From Aureimonas fodinaquatilis (lineage in GTDB: Bacteria > Pseudomonadota > Alphaproteobacteria > Rhizobiales > Rhizobiaceae): 64,000 bases of DNA. Location of the stretch: NCBI RefSeq assembly GCF_008369445.1, contig NZ_VTWH01000003.1, positions 516,063 through 580,062 on the forward strand. Direction: 5' to 3'. The position numbers were made by a program, and so were the translations under genes. Below, one piece after another: positions 16,001 to 24,916 of this stretch; the stretch's first letter is position 1, and every line of letters begins with the position of its first letter. Below the pieces are notes generated by a model. The model made no database searches, had not been told where the DNA came from, and saw only the letters and a program-made list of their open reading frames with translations.

Positions 16001-16121
16001 AGTTCAGGTCTCCTGATCTGCTCTGTGTGGCGGTGCCGGGTCCATGATTGGGCCGCTCGGCACCTGCCGCTTGAATTTCAAAGTGCCGGAAGCATTGATG
16101 CCACCGGGTGGATTTAGACGC

Positions 16122-16598
16122 TCAGGCGTCCTTGTTTTCCGTTTCGGCCTTCTTGGCGCGAGTGCGCTTCGGCGCGGCTTCTGCCGTTTCGGCCTCTGCC
16201 TTTGGCTTTGCTGCGCGCTTTGGCTTTTCAGCAGCTTCAGCTGCTGGTGCCTCGGCGGCGGCTTCCTTGCGGGCGGCCTTTGCACTTGGGGCCTTGCCGT
16301 CGGTCAGAATTTCCGAAATGCGGATCAGTGTCAGGTCCTGACGGTGACCGCGCGTGCGCTTGGAATTCTGGCGGCGACGCTTCTTGAAGGAAATAACCTT
16401 CTTGCCGCGTGTCTGTTCAACAATTTCGGCAACGACAGTGGCGCCGGCCACAAAGGGCGCACCAATGGTCGAGCCGACCATGAGAACTTCCGCGAAGGAA
16501 ACGCTGTCGCCAGCCTCTCCAGCAAGACGTTCAATTTCAAACTGATCATTAGCGGCAACGCGGTATTGCTTGCCACCGGTTTTGATGACTGCGAACAT
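16122..16598 (-). CDS. rplU: 50S ribosomal protein L21 with long C-terminal extension
   Basis: 158 residues from the ATG at 16598 ([14 protein letters not shown]). The first 103 residues are a normal L21, including V-L-M-V-G and [16 protein letters not shown]. The last 55 residues are an extension rich in Ala, Lys and Glu (for example [15 protein letters not shown]), probably disordered and typical of Rhizobiales L21. It is the first gene of rplU-rpmA. The 275 bases up to the divergent tRNA should hold its promoter; I could not place the boxes. Confidence 0.97.
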   Translation of the reverse strand: MFAVIKTGGKQYRVAANDQFEIERLAGEAGDSVSFAEVLMVGSTIGAPFVAGATVVAEIVEQTRGKKVISFKKRRRQNSKRTRGHRQDLTLIRISEILTDGKAPSAKAARKEAAAEAPAAEAAEKPKRAAKPKAEAETAEAAPKRTRAKKAETENKDA

Positions 16599-16876
16599 AA
16601 TCGACCTTTCGTCGGATTGGCTCTCGGAAGTTCCGGACCATCTTCTTTTGGTTTTTCTGGAGTTTTTGCACCGAGCCTTGTGGCTGGCACACAATTCCGA
16701 TTGGCTGCATAAACGAGGCAGGGCCTCTGGTCAAGGTGAAGTGCCGGATTTTAAAGGCATTCACAAATCAATTGGGGTGTTGCCTGAAATAGTTCTTGTG
16801 CATTGGTGCAGCTGTTTGATATGCAGCGCCTCGCGCCTGATGGCGTTGACCACGTAACGGGTTTTGCCCGGCGGCC

Positions 16877-16966
16877 GGAGAGGTGGCAGAGTGGTTGAAT
16901 GCACCGCACTCGAAATGCGGCATGCCTGCAAGGGCATCGGGGGTTCAAATCCCTCCCTCTCCGCCA
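16877..16966 (+). tRNA. tRNA-Ser (anticodon CGA)
   Basis: A 90-base class II tRNA with encoded CCA. The acceptor stem pairs 16877-16883 (GGAGAGG) with 16956-16962 (CCTCTCC), with discriminator G at 16963. The anticodon stem CCGCA/TGCGG (16904-16908 and 16916-16920) encloses the loop CTCGAAA, giving anticodon CGA at 16911-16913, which reads UCG serine codons. A long variable arm (CATGCCTGCAAGGGCATC) and a T-arm with GGTTCAAAT complete it. Its 3' end is duplicated at 20480-20498. Confidence 0.97.
16948..16966 (+). repeat. Left copy of tRNA 3'-end direct repeat (attL-like)
   Basis: The 19 bases ending the tRNA (AATCCCTCCCTCTCCGCCA) recur at 20480-20498 with one mismatch, in the same orientation. 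This is the classical footprint of site-specific integration into a tRNA 3' end. Confidence 0.65.
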
Positions 16967-17420
16967 TTTTTGTTTAATTATAACAATAACTTATTCAGAT
17001 TTGCCTTCAATTGGCCGGTCTATCGCAAATGCTGGATTTGTTGGGTTATTAGGGCCAGCCACGACCGAGGCATATTGACACCTTATCCGGCGACCCGGGC
17101 AATTCTGAAGCCGCTGCTCTCGCACATATGAACCGCCGAGTTGAGAAGGCGAAGGCATTATCAGTTTAGAGGCCGACTATTACACGCCTGAGCACATGAA
17201 GACACTGCTGCGCCGCGCCGCCGACACCGGCGTGCCGCTCGGCAACCTCGCAAAATAGCTGCTCATCCTCTCGACGACGAACCAGCTGGAAAAAGTGCAT
17301 CTGAATCACTGTCGAGGCGCACCACAATAATTTAATTGCCGGGCCAAAATAAAACTTGGAAATGCGCCAATAAAAAATGATAAAACCCTACGCAGTATTT
17401 GAGTTGGCGGGGCAAACATA
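16967..17420. other. 454-base non-coding or remnant stretch after the tRNA
   Basis: No intact gene was found. On the plus strand a short open stretch at about 17160-17258 ends G-V-P-L-G-N-L-A-K-stop and looks like the tail of a lost gene; I could not assign it. The last 60 bases before the autotransporter are AT-rich and may hold its promoter. The stretch is the left part of the segment bracketed by the tRNA 3'-end repeat. Confidence 0.5.
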
Positions 17421-20318
17421 ATGATTCAATTGCTTTATCGCGGCGCGCCGGGCGCGCGCGCGCTTGGACTTGTTGCCATCGGCCTCAGCACGACCTGCCT
17501 CACACAAATTGCAAATGCAGGCCCCACAAGCTATTTGACACTGAATTTCGAGGGGAACGGGACATTCCTCACCGGCATCCGCGGCGACAATATCGTCGGC
17601 AACTACACAATTCCCGGCACGAACGAGACCGGCGGCCTTTATTACAACATCACGACGCAGACCTGGTCGGCGATGCCGGTGGCCACGCCCAACAACGCCA
17701 ACTATCCCGGTGCCGTCGGCTCATCGCCCTATGGACCGCACTTCGGCAATCCGGGTGGCGTGCTGCGCGTGGTCGGCAGCTACAAGACCACCGCCTCGGG
17801 GGAATTCGATCTAAGCTACATTTATGATGCAGCGGCCGCTCCGGGCGAGCAGCTCACGGAACTGGTTTATCCGGACGGGGACGAGCCGACGCTTTTCACC
17901 ATTGCGCACAGTAACTTTGGCAATCAGGTCGTCGGCAACTACGACACCCAGCTCGATGAGGGCCACGCCTTCATCTACAACATTGATACCGGTGGATATG
18001 AAGCTTTCAACATCGACGGCGCCGTCAGCACCACCGCCTATGGGATCTATGGCGACAAGATCGCCGGCGGCTATGCAACACTGCCCCAGATCGGTGGCGG
18101 ATTGGGGCCGGAGCGCGGCTACATCTATGACCAGACTACCGGTGAATATAAGAGCTTCCATCACCCAGAGGCGGTCGCGACCCATTTCGAAGGTATCACC
18201 AGCGCCGGTCGCCCTGACGAATACAATCTCGTCGTCAACTGGGTGACTGCCGACGGCGTCGTTCATCCGGGGGTGATGCATGTCAACTTCTTGACCGGCG
18301 TTCACTCCTGGCACGAGATCGACATACCCGGAGCTGTCGTGTCGTCCAACTCCGCCTATGGCGACAATGTCGTGGGCATCTATGTCGACGACGACGGCAT
18401 CCATGGCTATCTCGCCACCATTCCCGGCATCTATAACCCGACCCGCAACACCGACGCGATCGACTTCGCCGACGAGAATGCCACGGCCCTCGACGGCGTC
18501 AGGGGCGAAGACATCATCAACAGCGGCAACATCACGGCAACCGGCGCGGGCGGTGTCGGCATCAGAGGCGAAACCTACGGCGCGATCTCCAATTCCGCCG
18601 TCATTACCGCCAGCGGTCTCGCCGGCGCGGCGGCGGAGATGCATGGCAAATACGGCACCCTGCTGAATTCCGGCACGCTGCAGACCTCATCGCCCGAGGC
18701 CGACGCCTTGCGCACAGGTCTCACGGCCGAAGGCACGACCATCGTCAATACGGGCATCATCGATGGCCGGATCGCGGCGACCGCGGGGGCGGGCAAGCGG
18801 TTCGAGAACAGCGGCTGGCTGGGCGTTTCCGGCAATGGGGTGTCGATCCAGCACCTCTTCCAGGGCACCCTCGTGCAGACCGCGGCCGGCACCTATGCCG
18901 CGCGCATAACCGACGACGGCAACGACAGGCTGGAAGTGACCGGCGCGATCCGGCTCGACGGCACGATGGCGGCCTCGTTCCAGACAGCCAACCTCCTGAA
19001 GAGCTACACGCTCATCGACGCGACGGACGAAATTACCGGGCGGTTCGACACTTTTACCACCAGCGGACTGCCGGCCCTGTTCGGCGCGACCCTCAACTAC
19101 GCCCCGACCACCGTGACGATGAACGTCGCCGCTGATCTCGCGGAATTGGCGAACAGCACGCCGAACCAGCGCGTGGTCGGCGCGGCGCTCGACGGTTTCA
19201 TAAACACCACGTCGGGCAACATGCTGGCCGAACTGCCCGACGCGCTGGCCCCGCTCTACGGGCTCACTGTTGGCCAGTTGCCGGGCGCGCTCGATGCGCT
19301 GTCCGGCGAGGCCTATGCCAGCCAGCGGTCCGTGCTGCTGGGCGACAGCCTCTATGCCCGCCAGTCCATCCTCGCGCGCCTGCGCCAGGGCAGCTATGCG
19401 GGCGAGGGTGCCCTGGGCACGCTCGCCTTTGGCGGCCCGCTTGCCTATGGCCCCGACGAGGCCGGCAACCTCACCGCGCCCGCCGAACGCAGCATTGACG
19501 GCACGTTCTGGGCGCAGGGTTTCGGCGGCGCGGGCGACTATGACACCACCGCATCGACCGCGGGCGTGGACGTCACCTTGGGCGGGATCGTCGCCGGACT
19601 CGACGCCAGGCTCGGCGATTGGCTGGTTGGCGGCGCCCTCGGCTACACGCGCTCCAGCGCCGATGTCGATGCGCTTGTCAGCTCTAGTGACGTCGACAGC
19701 TTATTGGTCGGGCTTTACGCCGGGACCAGCTTGGGGCCGAGCAACTTCCGCTTTGGTGGCAGCTACGCCTTCAGCCAGATCGAAGCCTCGCGCACCATCT
19801 CCGGCTTTTCCGAGCAGGCGAAGGCCGAATACGACGGCGGCGTCGCGCAGGTCTTCGCCGAGGTCAGTCATGGCTTCGACGTTCAGCAGGTCGCACTGGA
19901 GCCCTTCGCCGGCCTCGCCTACGTGCACGTCTCGACCGACAGCTTCACCGAAACCGGCGCTTCGGCCGGCTTGCGCGGCGCGTCGAGCTCGATGGGCGTT
20001 GGCTACTCCTCGCTCGGCCTACGGGCCGCGACGACGATGCAGCTGGCCGGCGGCCAGACGCTGAAGCCTCATGCAGAGGTCACCTGGCAGCACGCGTTCG
20101 GCGACGTCACGCCGGAGTCGCAGATGGCGTTTATCAGCGTGCCGACGGCCAACTTCACAGTGGCCGGAGCGCCGCTTTCCAGGGACGCGGCGCTTCTCAA
20201 GATCGGCCTCGACCTCGACCTCAACGACCAGGTGCGCATCGGCGTCTCCTACCTCGGCCAATACGCCGACAACTCGACCGTCAATGGCGCGCAGGCGGAT
20301 TTGCGGTGGAGGTTCTAG
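17421..20318 (+). CDS. Autotransporter (type Va) with repeat passenger
   Basis: A 965-residue secreted protein. The signal peptide is at residues 1-33 (cleavage after A-N-A). The first passenger part (about residues 35-340) repeats a G-x-x-I/V-V-G-x-Y motif at least five times (G-D-N-I-V-G-N-Y, V-V-G-S-Y, N-Q-V-V-G-N-Y, G-D-K-I-A-G-G-Y, G-D-N-V-V-G-I-Y), usually followed by F/Y-I-Y-(N/D)-x-x-T-G, resembling HAF-type beta repeats. Residues 350-600 look like a beta-helix. The translocator barrel spans about 692-965 (W-A-Q-G-F-G-G to the final R-W-R-F). The DNA is visibly more GC-rich than the flanks. The ligand or surface role is unknown. Confidence 0.93.
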   Translation: MIQLLYRGAPGARALGLVAIGLSTTCLTQIANAGPTSYLTLNFEGNGTFLTGIRGDNIVGNYTIPGTNETGGLYYNITTQTWSAMPVATPNNANYPGAVGSSPYGPHFGNPGGVLRVVGSYKTTASGEFDLSYIYDAAAAPGEQLTELVYPDGDEPTLFTIAHSNFGNQVVGNYDTQLDEGHAFIYNIDTGGYEAFNIDGAVSTTAYGIYGDKIAGGYATLPQIGGGLGPERGYIYDQTTGEYKSFHHPEAVATHFEGITSAGRPDEYNLVVNWVTADGVVHPGVMHVNFLTGVHSWHEIDIPGAVVSSNSAYGDNVVGIYVDDDGIHGYLATIPGIYNPTRNTDAIDFADENATALDGVRGEDIINSGNITATGAGGVGIRGETYGAISNSAVITASGLAGAAAEMHGKYGTLLNSGTLQTSSPEADALRTGLTAEGTTIVNTGIIDGRIAATAGAGKRFENSGWLGVSGNGVSIQHLFQGTLVQTAAGTYAARITDDGNDRLEVTGAIRLDGTMAASFQTANLLKSYTLIDATDEITGRFDTFTTSGLPALFGATLNYAPTTVTMNVAADLAELANSTPNQRVVGAALDGFINTTSGNMLAELPDALAPLYGLTVGQLPGALDALSGEAYASQRSVLLGDSLYARQSILARLRQGSYAGEGALGTLAFGGPLAYGPDEAGNLTAPAERSIDGTFWAQGFGGAGDYDTTASTAGVDVTLGGIVAGLDARLGDWLVGGALGYTRSSADVDALVSSSDVDSLLVGLYAGTSLGPSNFRFGGSYAFSQIEASRTISGFSEQAKAEYDGGVAQVFAEVSHGFDVQQVALEPFAGLAYVHVSTDSFTETGASAGLRGASSSMGVGYSSLGLRAATTMQLAGGQTLKPHAEVTWQHAFGDVTPESQMAFISVPTANFTVAGAPLSRDAALLKIGLDLDLNDQVRIGVSYLGQYADNSTVNGAQADLRWRF

Positions 20319-20479
20319 GAGACGGCAACGACGCCTGGGCGGCCTGGGTGCGCATGAGCAAAGCTTGCGAGGCCTTATTTGTTCTATGGTGCAACCAAGC
20401 GCGCCGGGCATATCTAAGCCATGCTGACGCCGCCTGTCGTCTGCTTGCAGGGCCTATGGTTAATCCGGTCGCGACAGAC

Positions 20480-20498
20480 AATCCCACCCTCTCCGCCA
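20480..20498 (+). repeat. Right copy of tRNA 3'-end direct repeat (attR-like)
   Basis: AATCCCACCCTCTCCGCCA matches 18 of 19 bases of the tRNA-Ser 3' end at 16948-16966, in direct orientation and 3.5 kb away. The rest of the tRNA is not repeated, so this is not a second gene. Confidence 0.65.
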
Positions 20499-20652
20499 AA
20501 TCATTCACTGCAGCGGGTTGCCGTGCGCGCTTAATCTCGACAGCATTAGAACCTTGATCATTTGTAAAGTAGCAGCCAATCCGCATACTGCCGTACAGAC
20601 AGAGACAGGCTTAGGCGACGGTGTGCTAAACCGTAATTCCTTGACGCACTCC

Positions 20653-20808
20653 TTAGACCTGGAAGTTCTCATCGAACACCCGGCGTATCTCGATCTTCAT
20701 GACGATATCGCTGCGGGCTCGGTCCGACAGGCGATCCACATCCAGACGCTTGGCGACGTTCTCGTAGTAGATTGATGGGGCAATCGGCAAAAGCCTGCAG
20801 CTCCGCTC
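20653..20808 (-). pseudogene. IS3-family transposase OrfB fragment
   Basis: About 51 codons remain on the minus strand. They read C-R-L-L-P-I-A-P-S-I-Y-Y-E and later R-A-R-S-D-I-V-M-K-I-E-I-R-R-V-F-D-E-N-F-Q-V, then a stop. The L-P-I-A-P-S-x-Y-Y and E-I-R-R-V-(F/Y)-x-E-N-F motifs are the region just before the catalytic core of IS3/IS407-type OrfB. The DDE core is missing, as is any upstream OrfA, so this is a dead scrap. Confidence 0.72.
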
Positions 20809-20941
20809 TCACAGTAGTTAGAGCCTCCGGCAAAGCCGGGACGGTTCAACCGTAGCTTGGTCACAGCTGAAAAGCCGCGTGGAACTCATCTGCGACAAGA
20901 AGCTCAAATATTGATTTGAGGGCAATTGACCGGCGTGCCGG

Positions 20942-21706
20942 TCAGTCAAACGCTGCGCGCAGCGATGCCGCCGCTTGTCGCAGCAACCCAATGTCGGAAC
21001 CGACCGCCACAAAGGTGGCGCCAAAATCGATATAGTGCCGCGCCAGTGTCTGGTTTGATGTCAAAATGCCGGACGGTTTGCCTGCGGCGTGTATACGCTG
21101 CAATGCCGAAGAAATCGCCTCTTGAACATCCGGATGGTCGGCCTGCCCACGCAGACCCATATCAGCTGCAAGATCCGCCGGACCGACGAAGATGCCGTCC
21201 ACACCGTCCACAGCGGATATTGCGTCAATCGCGGACAAACCGGCGACGCTTTCCACCTGTACCAGCAGGCAAACCTCATCATTTGCGGTGTGGAGATAGT
21301 CGGGAATAGCATTAAACCCCGATGCTCGTGCCAGAGCAGCCCCAACGCCTCGCGTGCCTTGCGGTGGATAGCGCATGGCTTTTGCCAGAGCTGTGGCGTG
21401 TTCTGCTGTCTCAACCATCGGCACAAGAATGGTCTGGCAACCAATATCCAGCGCCTGCTTGATCATCCATGTTTCGCCAATTGGCAGGCGGATGACAGGT
21501 GCAGTTGCACTCGGCGCTATTGCCTGCAATTGCCCCAACATTGATCGCAGATCGTTCGGGCTGTGCTCTCCGTCGATAACAAGCCAGTCAAAACCGGTTC
21601 CAGCCAGCAGTCCAGCGCTATAGGAATCTGCCAGTCCAAGCCAGAGGCCGATCTGGCGGCGGCGGTTTGCAAGAGCTTCTTTGAAGGTGTTTCTGGGCGC
21701 AGGCAT
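20942..21706 (-). CDS. hpaI: HpcH/HpaI family aldolase
   Basis: A 254-residue metal-dependent class II aldolase. In homoprotocatechuate degradation HpaI splits 4-hydroxy-2-oxoheptanedioate into pyruvate and succinic semialdehyde. Motifs seen: I-G-L-W-L-G-L-A, D-W-L-V-I-D-G-E-H-S-P-N-D, P-M-V-E-T-A-E, Q-V-E-S-V-A-G-L (metal Glu) and G-I-F-V-G-P-A-D-L-A-A-D-M-G. The ATG at 21706 directly follows the hpaH stop (TGAATG). An 8-bp inverted repeat with a 2-base loop (20927-20944) overlaps the stop codon and may end the operon. Sugar-acid aldolases of the same family are the alternative; context favours hpaI. Confidence 0.88.
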   Translation of the reverse strand: MPAPRNTFKEALANRRRQIGLWLGLADSYSAGLLAGTGFDWLVIDGEHSPNDLRSMLGQLQAIAPSATAPVIRLPIGETWMIKQALDIGCQTILVPMVETAEHATALAKAMRYPPQGTRGVGAALARASGFNAIPDYLHTANDEVCLLVQVESVAGLSAIDAISAVDGVDGIFVGPADLAADMGLRGQADHPDVQEAISSALQRIHAAGKPSGILTSNQTLARHYIDFGATFVAVGSDIGLLRQAAASLRAAFD

Positions 21707-22519
21707 TCAGTCCTCTTTCGCAAAATGACAGCCGACCGTTCCGAATTGTCCGAAATCGGCGTGGATATCGGTTCCGAGCGGGCACTCGATCGGCCTGATG
21801 AACGAGCCTGAAAGAATAATCTGTCCCGGTTCTATCTGATGGCCATATTGAGTCAGCCGGGCTGCAAGCCAGGACACCGAGGTTGCCGGGTGGCCAAGCA
21901 CTCCGGCGCCAAGCCCTGTTTCTTCAATAACGCCATCACGAGATACGATCGCTCCGATCCAGCGCAAGTCAAGCGTTTCAGGATCTGCTCTGTGTTTGCC
22001 GAGCACGATTCCGGCATTTGCGGCATTGTCCGCGATGGTGTCGCAAAAATTGCGCATCCGACCGGTGGCCGCGTCTGCCCGAACAATCCGGGTGTCGAGA
22101 ATTTCAAGCGCTGGGGCCACATAGTCGGTAGCATCGAGAACCGCATCAATGGAGAGATTCAGACCGCTCAGTGGTTTCTTCATCACAAAGGCAATTTCAG
22201 CTTCCACTCGGGGCTGGATAAACCGTCTGGCGGGGATGGTTGAGCCGTCCTCGAACCACATGGAATCGAGAAGAACGCCCGAGTCTGGAACGTCAATGTT
22301 CAACGCCTGCTGCATGGCTCTTGACGTCAACCCGATCTTCCAGCCGATGGTCGTTTCACCCGTGGCAAGCTTACGTTTTATCCAGGCTGACTGAACCGCG
22401 TAGGCGTCATCCATCGACATTTCAGGATTCGCAAGGCTTAACAGTCCGGTTTGTGTCCGGTATTTTTCTGCCCTGTCCAGTCTATCGGCAGCATCCTCGA
22501 TCCAGCCTGGTCTCTTCAC
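21707..22519 (-). CDS. hpaH: 2-oxo-hept-4-ene-1,7-dioate hydratase
   Basis: A 270-residue member of the MhpD/HpaH hydratase family, adding water to 2-oxohept-4-enedioate before aldol cleavage. Family features are I-G-W-K-I-G-L-T-S-R-A-M-Q, R-V-E-A-E-I-A-F-V-M (metal-binding Glu pair, about residues 104-113), A-L-E-I-L-D-T-R-I and the C-terminal G-Q-I-I-L-S-G-S-F-I-R-P. The start is GTG at 22519 with AGGGCC upstream, four bases after the preceding gene's stop. The stop is adjacent to the hpaI start. Confidence 0.9.
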   Translation of the reverse strand: MKRPGWIEDAADRLDRAEKYRTQTGLLSLANPEMSMDDAYAVQSAWIKRKLATGETTIGWKIGLTSRAMQQALNIDVPDSGVLLDSMWFEDGSTIPARRFIQPRVEAEIAFVMKKPLSGLNLSIDAVLDATDYVAPALEILDTRIVRADAATGRMRNFCDTIADNAANAGIVLGKHRADPETLDLRWIGAIVSRDGVIEETGLGAGVLGHPATSVSWLAARLTQYGHQIEPGQIILSGSFIRPIECPLGTDIHADFGQFGTVGCHFAKED

Positions 22520-22522
22520 GCT

Positions 22523-23380
22523 TCAGGCCCTTTCCAACTCGACGCGGTTTTCCAGTCGACCTACGATGTCGGACTCCACTGCAACCACATCGCCCGCCAC
22601 CAGATAGCGAGGTGGATCAAACCGCGCACCTGAACCTGTTGGTGTGCCGGATACGATGATGTCGCCTGGCAGCAGGGCGGTGAAGTTTGAAATATAGCTG
22701 ATAAGCCGGCGCACAGGGAACATCATGCGTTCCATTTTGTCTTCCTGCCGCAATTCGCCATTGACGAAGGCTTTGATCTCAACCGAACCAAGCGGCCCGA
22801 CATCTGCGATCGGCACAATCCACGGCCCGATGCTGCCGGAAGCCTCGAAATTCTTGCCCTGCGTCACGTTGAATTTGCCATGGCGCATCCAATCGCGAAC
22901 GCTACCCTCGTTGCACAGTGTCAGGCCGAAAATGTGATCGAGCGCGTTGTCCTCACTAATGCGACGGCCCGGCTTGCCGATTACCAGAGCAATCTCTCCT
23001 TCATAATCGAGCTGGCTGGACTCTGGCGGCAACTGGATCGGCTGACCATGCGCAACAAATGAGCCGCGGGTGCGCAGGAACAGGCTCGGATATTTGGGCA
23101 GCTCTGAGCCGTCTTTGTACTCCGCATTCCGGTCTGGATAATTGACGCCGACGCAGACGATCTTGTCGGTGTCCGGTAGCGGGGTGAGAAAGGTGATCTC
23201 TGCCAGCGCATAGTCGGCAGTGTCTGTTTTTGCGATTAACCGGGCCTCATCAGCCCTGCCACGGGCGATAAAGTCGCGCAGAGATGTGTAGGCAGTTCGC
23301 CGGGAAAGGTCGAAGACACCATTTACTGTGGCAAAGCCAAAGCGGTCCCGGCCTTCGGCGTGAAAGCTCAGATATTTCAT
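22523..23380 (-). CDS. Fumarylacetoacetate hydrolase family protein, probable HpaG-type decarboxylase/isomerase
   Basis: A 285-residue FAH-fold enzyme. The metal site and core are intact: D-K-I-V-C-V-G-V-N-Y, L-D-Y-E-G-E-I-A-L-V-I-G-K (two Glu ligands, about residues 126-137), F-G-L-T-L-C-N-E, and G-D-I-I-V-S-G-T-P-T-G-S-G. In homoprotocatechuate breakdown this fold performs decarboxylation of 5-oxopent-3-ene-1,2,5-tricarboxylate and isomerisation. HpaG is normally a two-domain protein of about 430 residues; this single-domain form may do only one step. It sits between tctA and hpaH on the same strand. Confidence 0.8.
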   Translation of the reverse strand: MKYLSFHAEGRDRFGFATVNGVFDLSRRTAYTSLRDFIARGRADEARLIAKTDTADYALAEITFLTPLPDTDKIVCVGVNYPDRNAEYKDGSELPKYPSLFLRTRGSFVAHGQPIQLPPESSQLDYEGEIALVIGKPGRRISEDNALDHIFGLTLCNEGSVRDWMRHGKFNVTQGKNFEASGSIGPWIVPIADVGPLGSVEIKAFVNGELRQEDKMERMMFPVRRLISYISNFTALLPGDIIVSGTPTGSGARFDPPRYLVAGDVVAVESDIVGRLENRVELERA

Positions 23381-23416
23381 GAGGGAAGTCCTTTATTTCA
23401 GTGGCGGCCATCGGGC

Positions 23417-24916
23417 CTATTCAAGTTCCAGATCAAGCTTTTGATGGCGCTTGCGGATAGCTGGCAGGATCATCAGAACGAGCAGGAGGAGGGTGGCTCC
23501 AAGGAAGGTGGCGCTGATAGGGCTGGACACAAATGTGGACGCATCCCCGTGAGAGATCAGTAGGGCCCGCCGCACATTTTCTTCCAGCATCGGCCCAAGC
23601 ACCAATCCAAGAATGAACGGTGCCGGTGAGCAGTCAATCTTGATGGCCAGGTAGCCGAACAGACCAAACAAGGCACCGAGCAGCACATCGAAGGATGAGT
23701 TGGACAGCGAGTAAATGCCAAAGCACGCCAGTGAGAGAATGATGGGGTAAAGCCAGGCATAGGGCACTTTGAGCAAGGCAACCCAGACGCGGATCAAGGG
23801 CAGGTTCAGGACGACCAGCAGAACATTTCCGATCCACATGCTGGCAACCAGACCCCAGAACAGCGCAGGCCGTTCGGTTATCATGTTGGGGCCGGGTGTG
23901 ATGCCCTGAAGCATGAGGGCGCCCAGCATCAAGGCCATTGTGGCACTGCCCGGTACGCCCAGGGTCAGGGTGGGAATGAAGGAGACCTGGGCCGCAGCAT
24001 TGTTGGCAGATTCAGGCCCTGCCACCCCTTCGATGGCTCCTTTGCCAAAGCGTGAGGGATCCTTGGCGACACGCTGTTCCAGCATATAGGAGGCGAATGA
24101 GCTGATGGTTGTACCGATGCCTGGCAGGATGCCGAAGAACATTCCGACGCCGGTGCCGCGCATGATCGGCATGGCCGAAGCCTTCAGCTCGGCACGGCTG
24201 GGCATAAGGCTGGCGACCTTGGTCGCCACCGGAATTTCGCTTCTGGCATTCCACAACTGAGTAACGATTTCGGAGAAGGCGAACATGCCCACAGCCACGA
24301 CAACAAAGTCGATGCCATCCATCAGCGAGGTCATGCCAAATGTGTAGCGCAATGTACCTGAATTCAGATCCATGCCGATAAGGCCGATCAAGATGCCCAG
24401 CAAGGCCATGAGCAGTCCCTTAACCAGCGCGCCATGCACCAGAATTGCAGTAGCGACCAGCGCCATGATGATGAGCGAGGTGTATTCAGCCGCACCGAAA
24501 CTGAGTGCTGCGCGGCCCAGCATCGGAGCGAAAAGGGCAATGGCGAGTGTGCCGATGCATCCGGCAACGAACGAGCCCAGAGCGGCGATAGCGAGCGCAG
24601 GGCCAGCGCGTCCGTTTCGCGCCATCTGGTAGCCATCCAGACACGTCACCACCGATGAGGACTCTCCGGGCAGATTAACCAGAATAGCGGTGGTCGATCC
24701 ACCATAGGAGGCGCCGTAGTAGATGCCTGCGAGCATGATCAGAGCGGCTTCTGGCGACAAGCCGAATGTCAGGGGCAAAAGCAGGGCAATGGTGACGAGA
24801 GGGCCCACACCGGGTAGCACCCCGATTAGGGTGCCGAGCGTAACACCGAGCAAACAATACAACAGGTTGTCGACGGAAAGGGCGACCTGAAAACCGAGTA
24901 TCAAACCGTCGAGCAT
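23417..24916 (-). CDS. tctA: Tripartite tricarboxylate transporter, large permease
   Basis: A 499-residue TctA permease with about 12 membrane segments. The ATG at 24916 (MLDGLILGFQVAL) is chosen over the in-frame GTG at 24928 because GTGGAGGTTCTG forms its ribosome binding site. The TctA signature G-x-L-P-G-V-G-P-L-V and the Y-Y-G-A-S-Y-G-G-S-T-T-A-I-L-V-N-L-P-G-E stretch are present, as is a second G-I-L-P-G-I-G-T repeat in the C-terminal half. The start overlaps the tctB stop by one base. With tctB and tctC it makes a complete solute-binding-protein-dependent secondary importer. Confidence 0.95.
   Translation of the reverse strand: MLDGLILGFQVALSVDNLLYCLLGVTLGTLIGVLPGVGPLVTIALLLPLTFGLSPEAALIMLAGIYYGASYGGSTTAILVNLPGESSSVVTCLDGYQMARNGRAGPALAIAALGSFVAGCIGTLAIALFAPMLGRAALSFGAAEYTSLIIMALVATAILVHGALVKGLLMALLGILIGLIGMDLNSGTLRYTFGMTSLMDGIDFVVVAVGMFAFSEIVTQLWNARSEIPVATKVASLMPSRAELKASAMPIMRGTGVGMFFGILPGIGTTISSFASYMLEQRVAKDPSRFGKGAIEGVAGPESANNAAAQVSFIPTLTLGVPGSATMALMLGALMLQGITPGPNMITERPALFWGLVASMWIGNVLLVVLNLPLIRVWVALLKVPYAWLYPIILSLACFGIYSLSNSSFDVLLGALFGLFGYLAIKIDCSPAPFILGLVLGPMLEENVRRALLISHGDASTFVSSPISATFLGATLLLLVLMILPAIRKRHQKLDLELE

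Larger units (their letters stand above)
20319..20941. other. 623-base remnant region with att-like repeat and IS fragment
   Basis: This stretch lies between the autotransporter and the catabolic cluster. It contains the second copy of the tRNA 3' end (20480-20498), an IS3 transposase fragment on the minus strand (20653-20808), and a 32-base segment (20851-20882) resembling one at 36225-36256. I see no intact gene. Confidence 0.6.

Noticed and set aside
17811..18644. 277-codon open frame antisense to the autotransporter
   Set aside because: High GC makes antisense frames long; the sense frame has a signal peptide, repeats and barrel.
20480..20498. Second tRNA-Ser gene suggested by the CTCTCCGCCA end
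   Set aside because: Only the last 19 bases match; no acceptor partner, anticodon arm or D-arm lies upstream, so it is an att-like repeat and not a tRNA.
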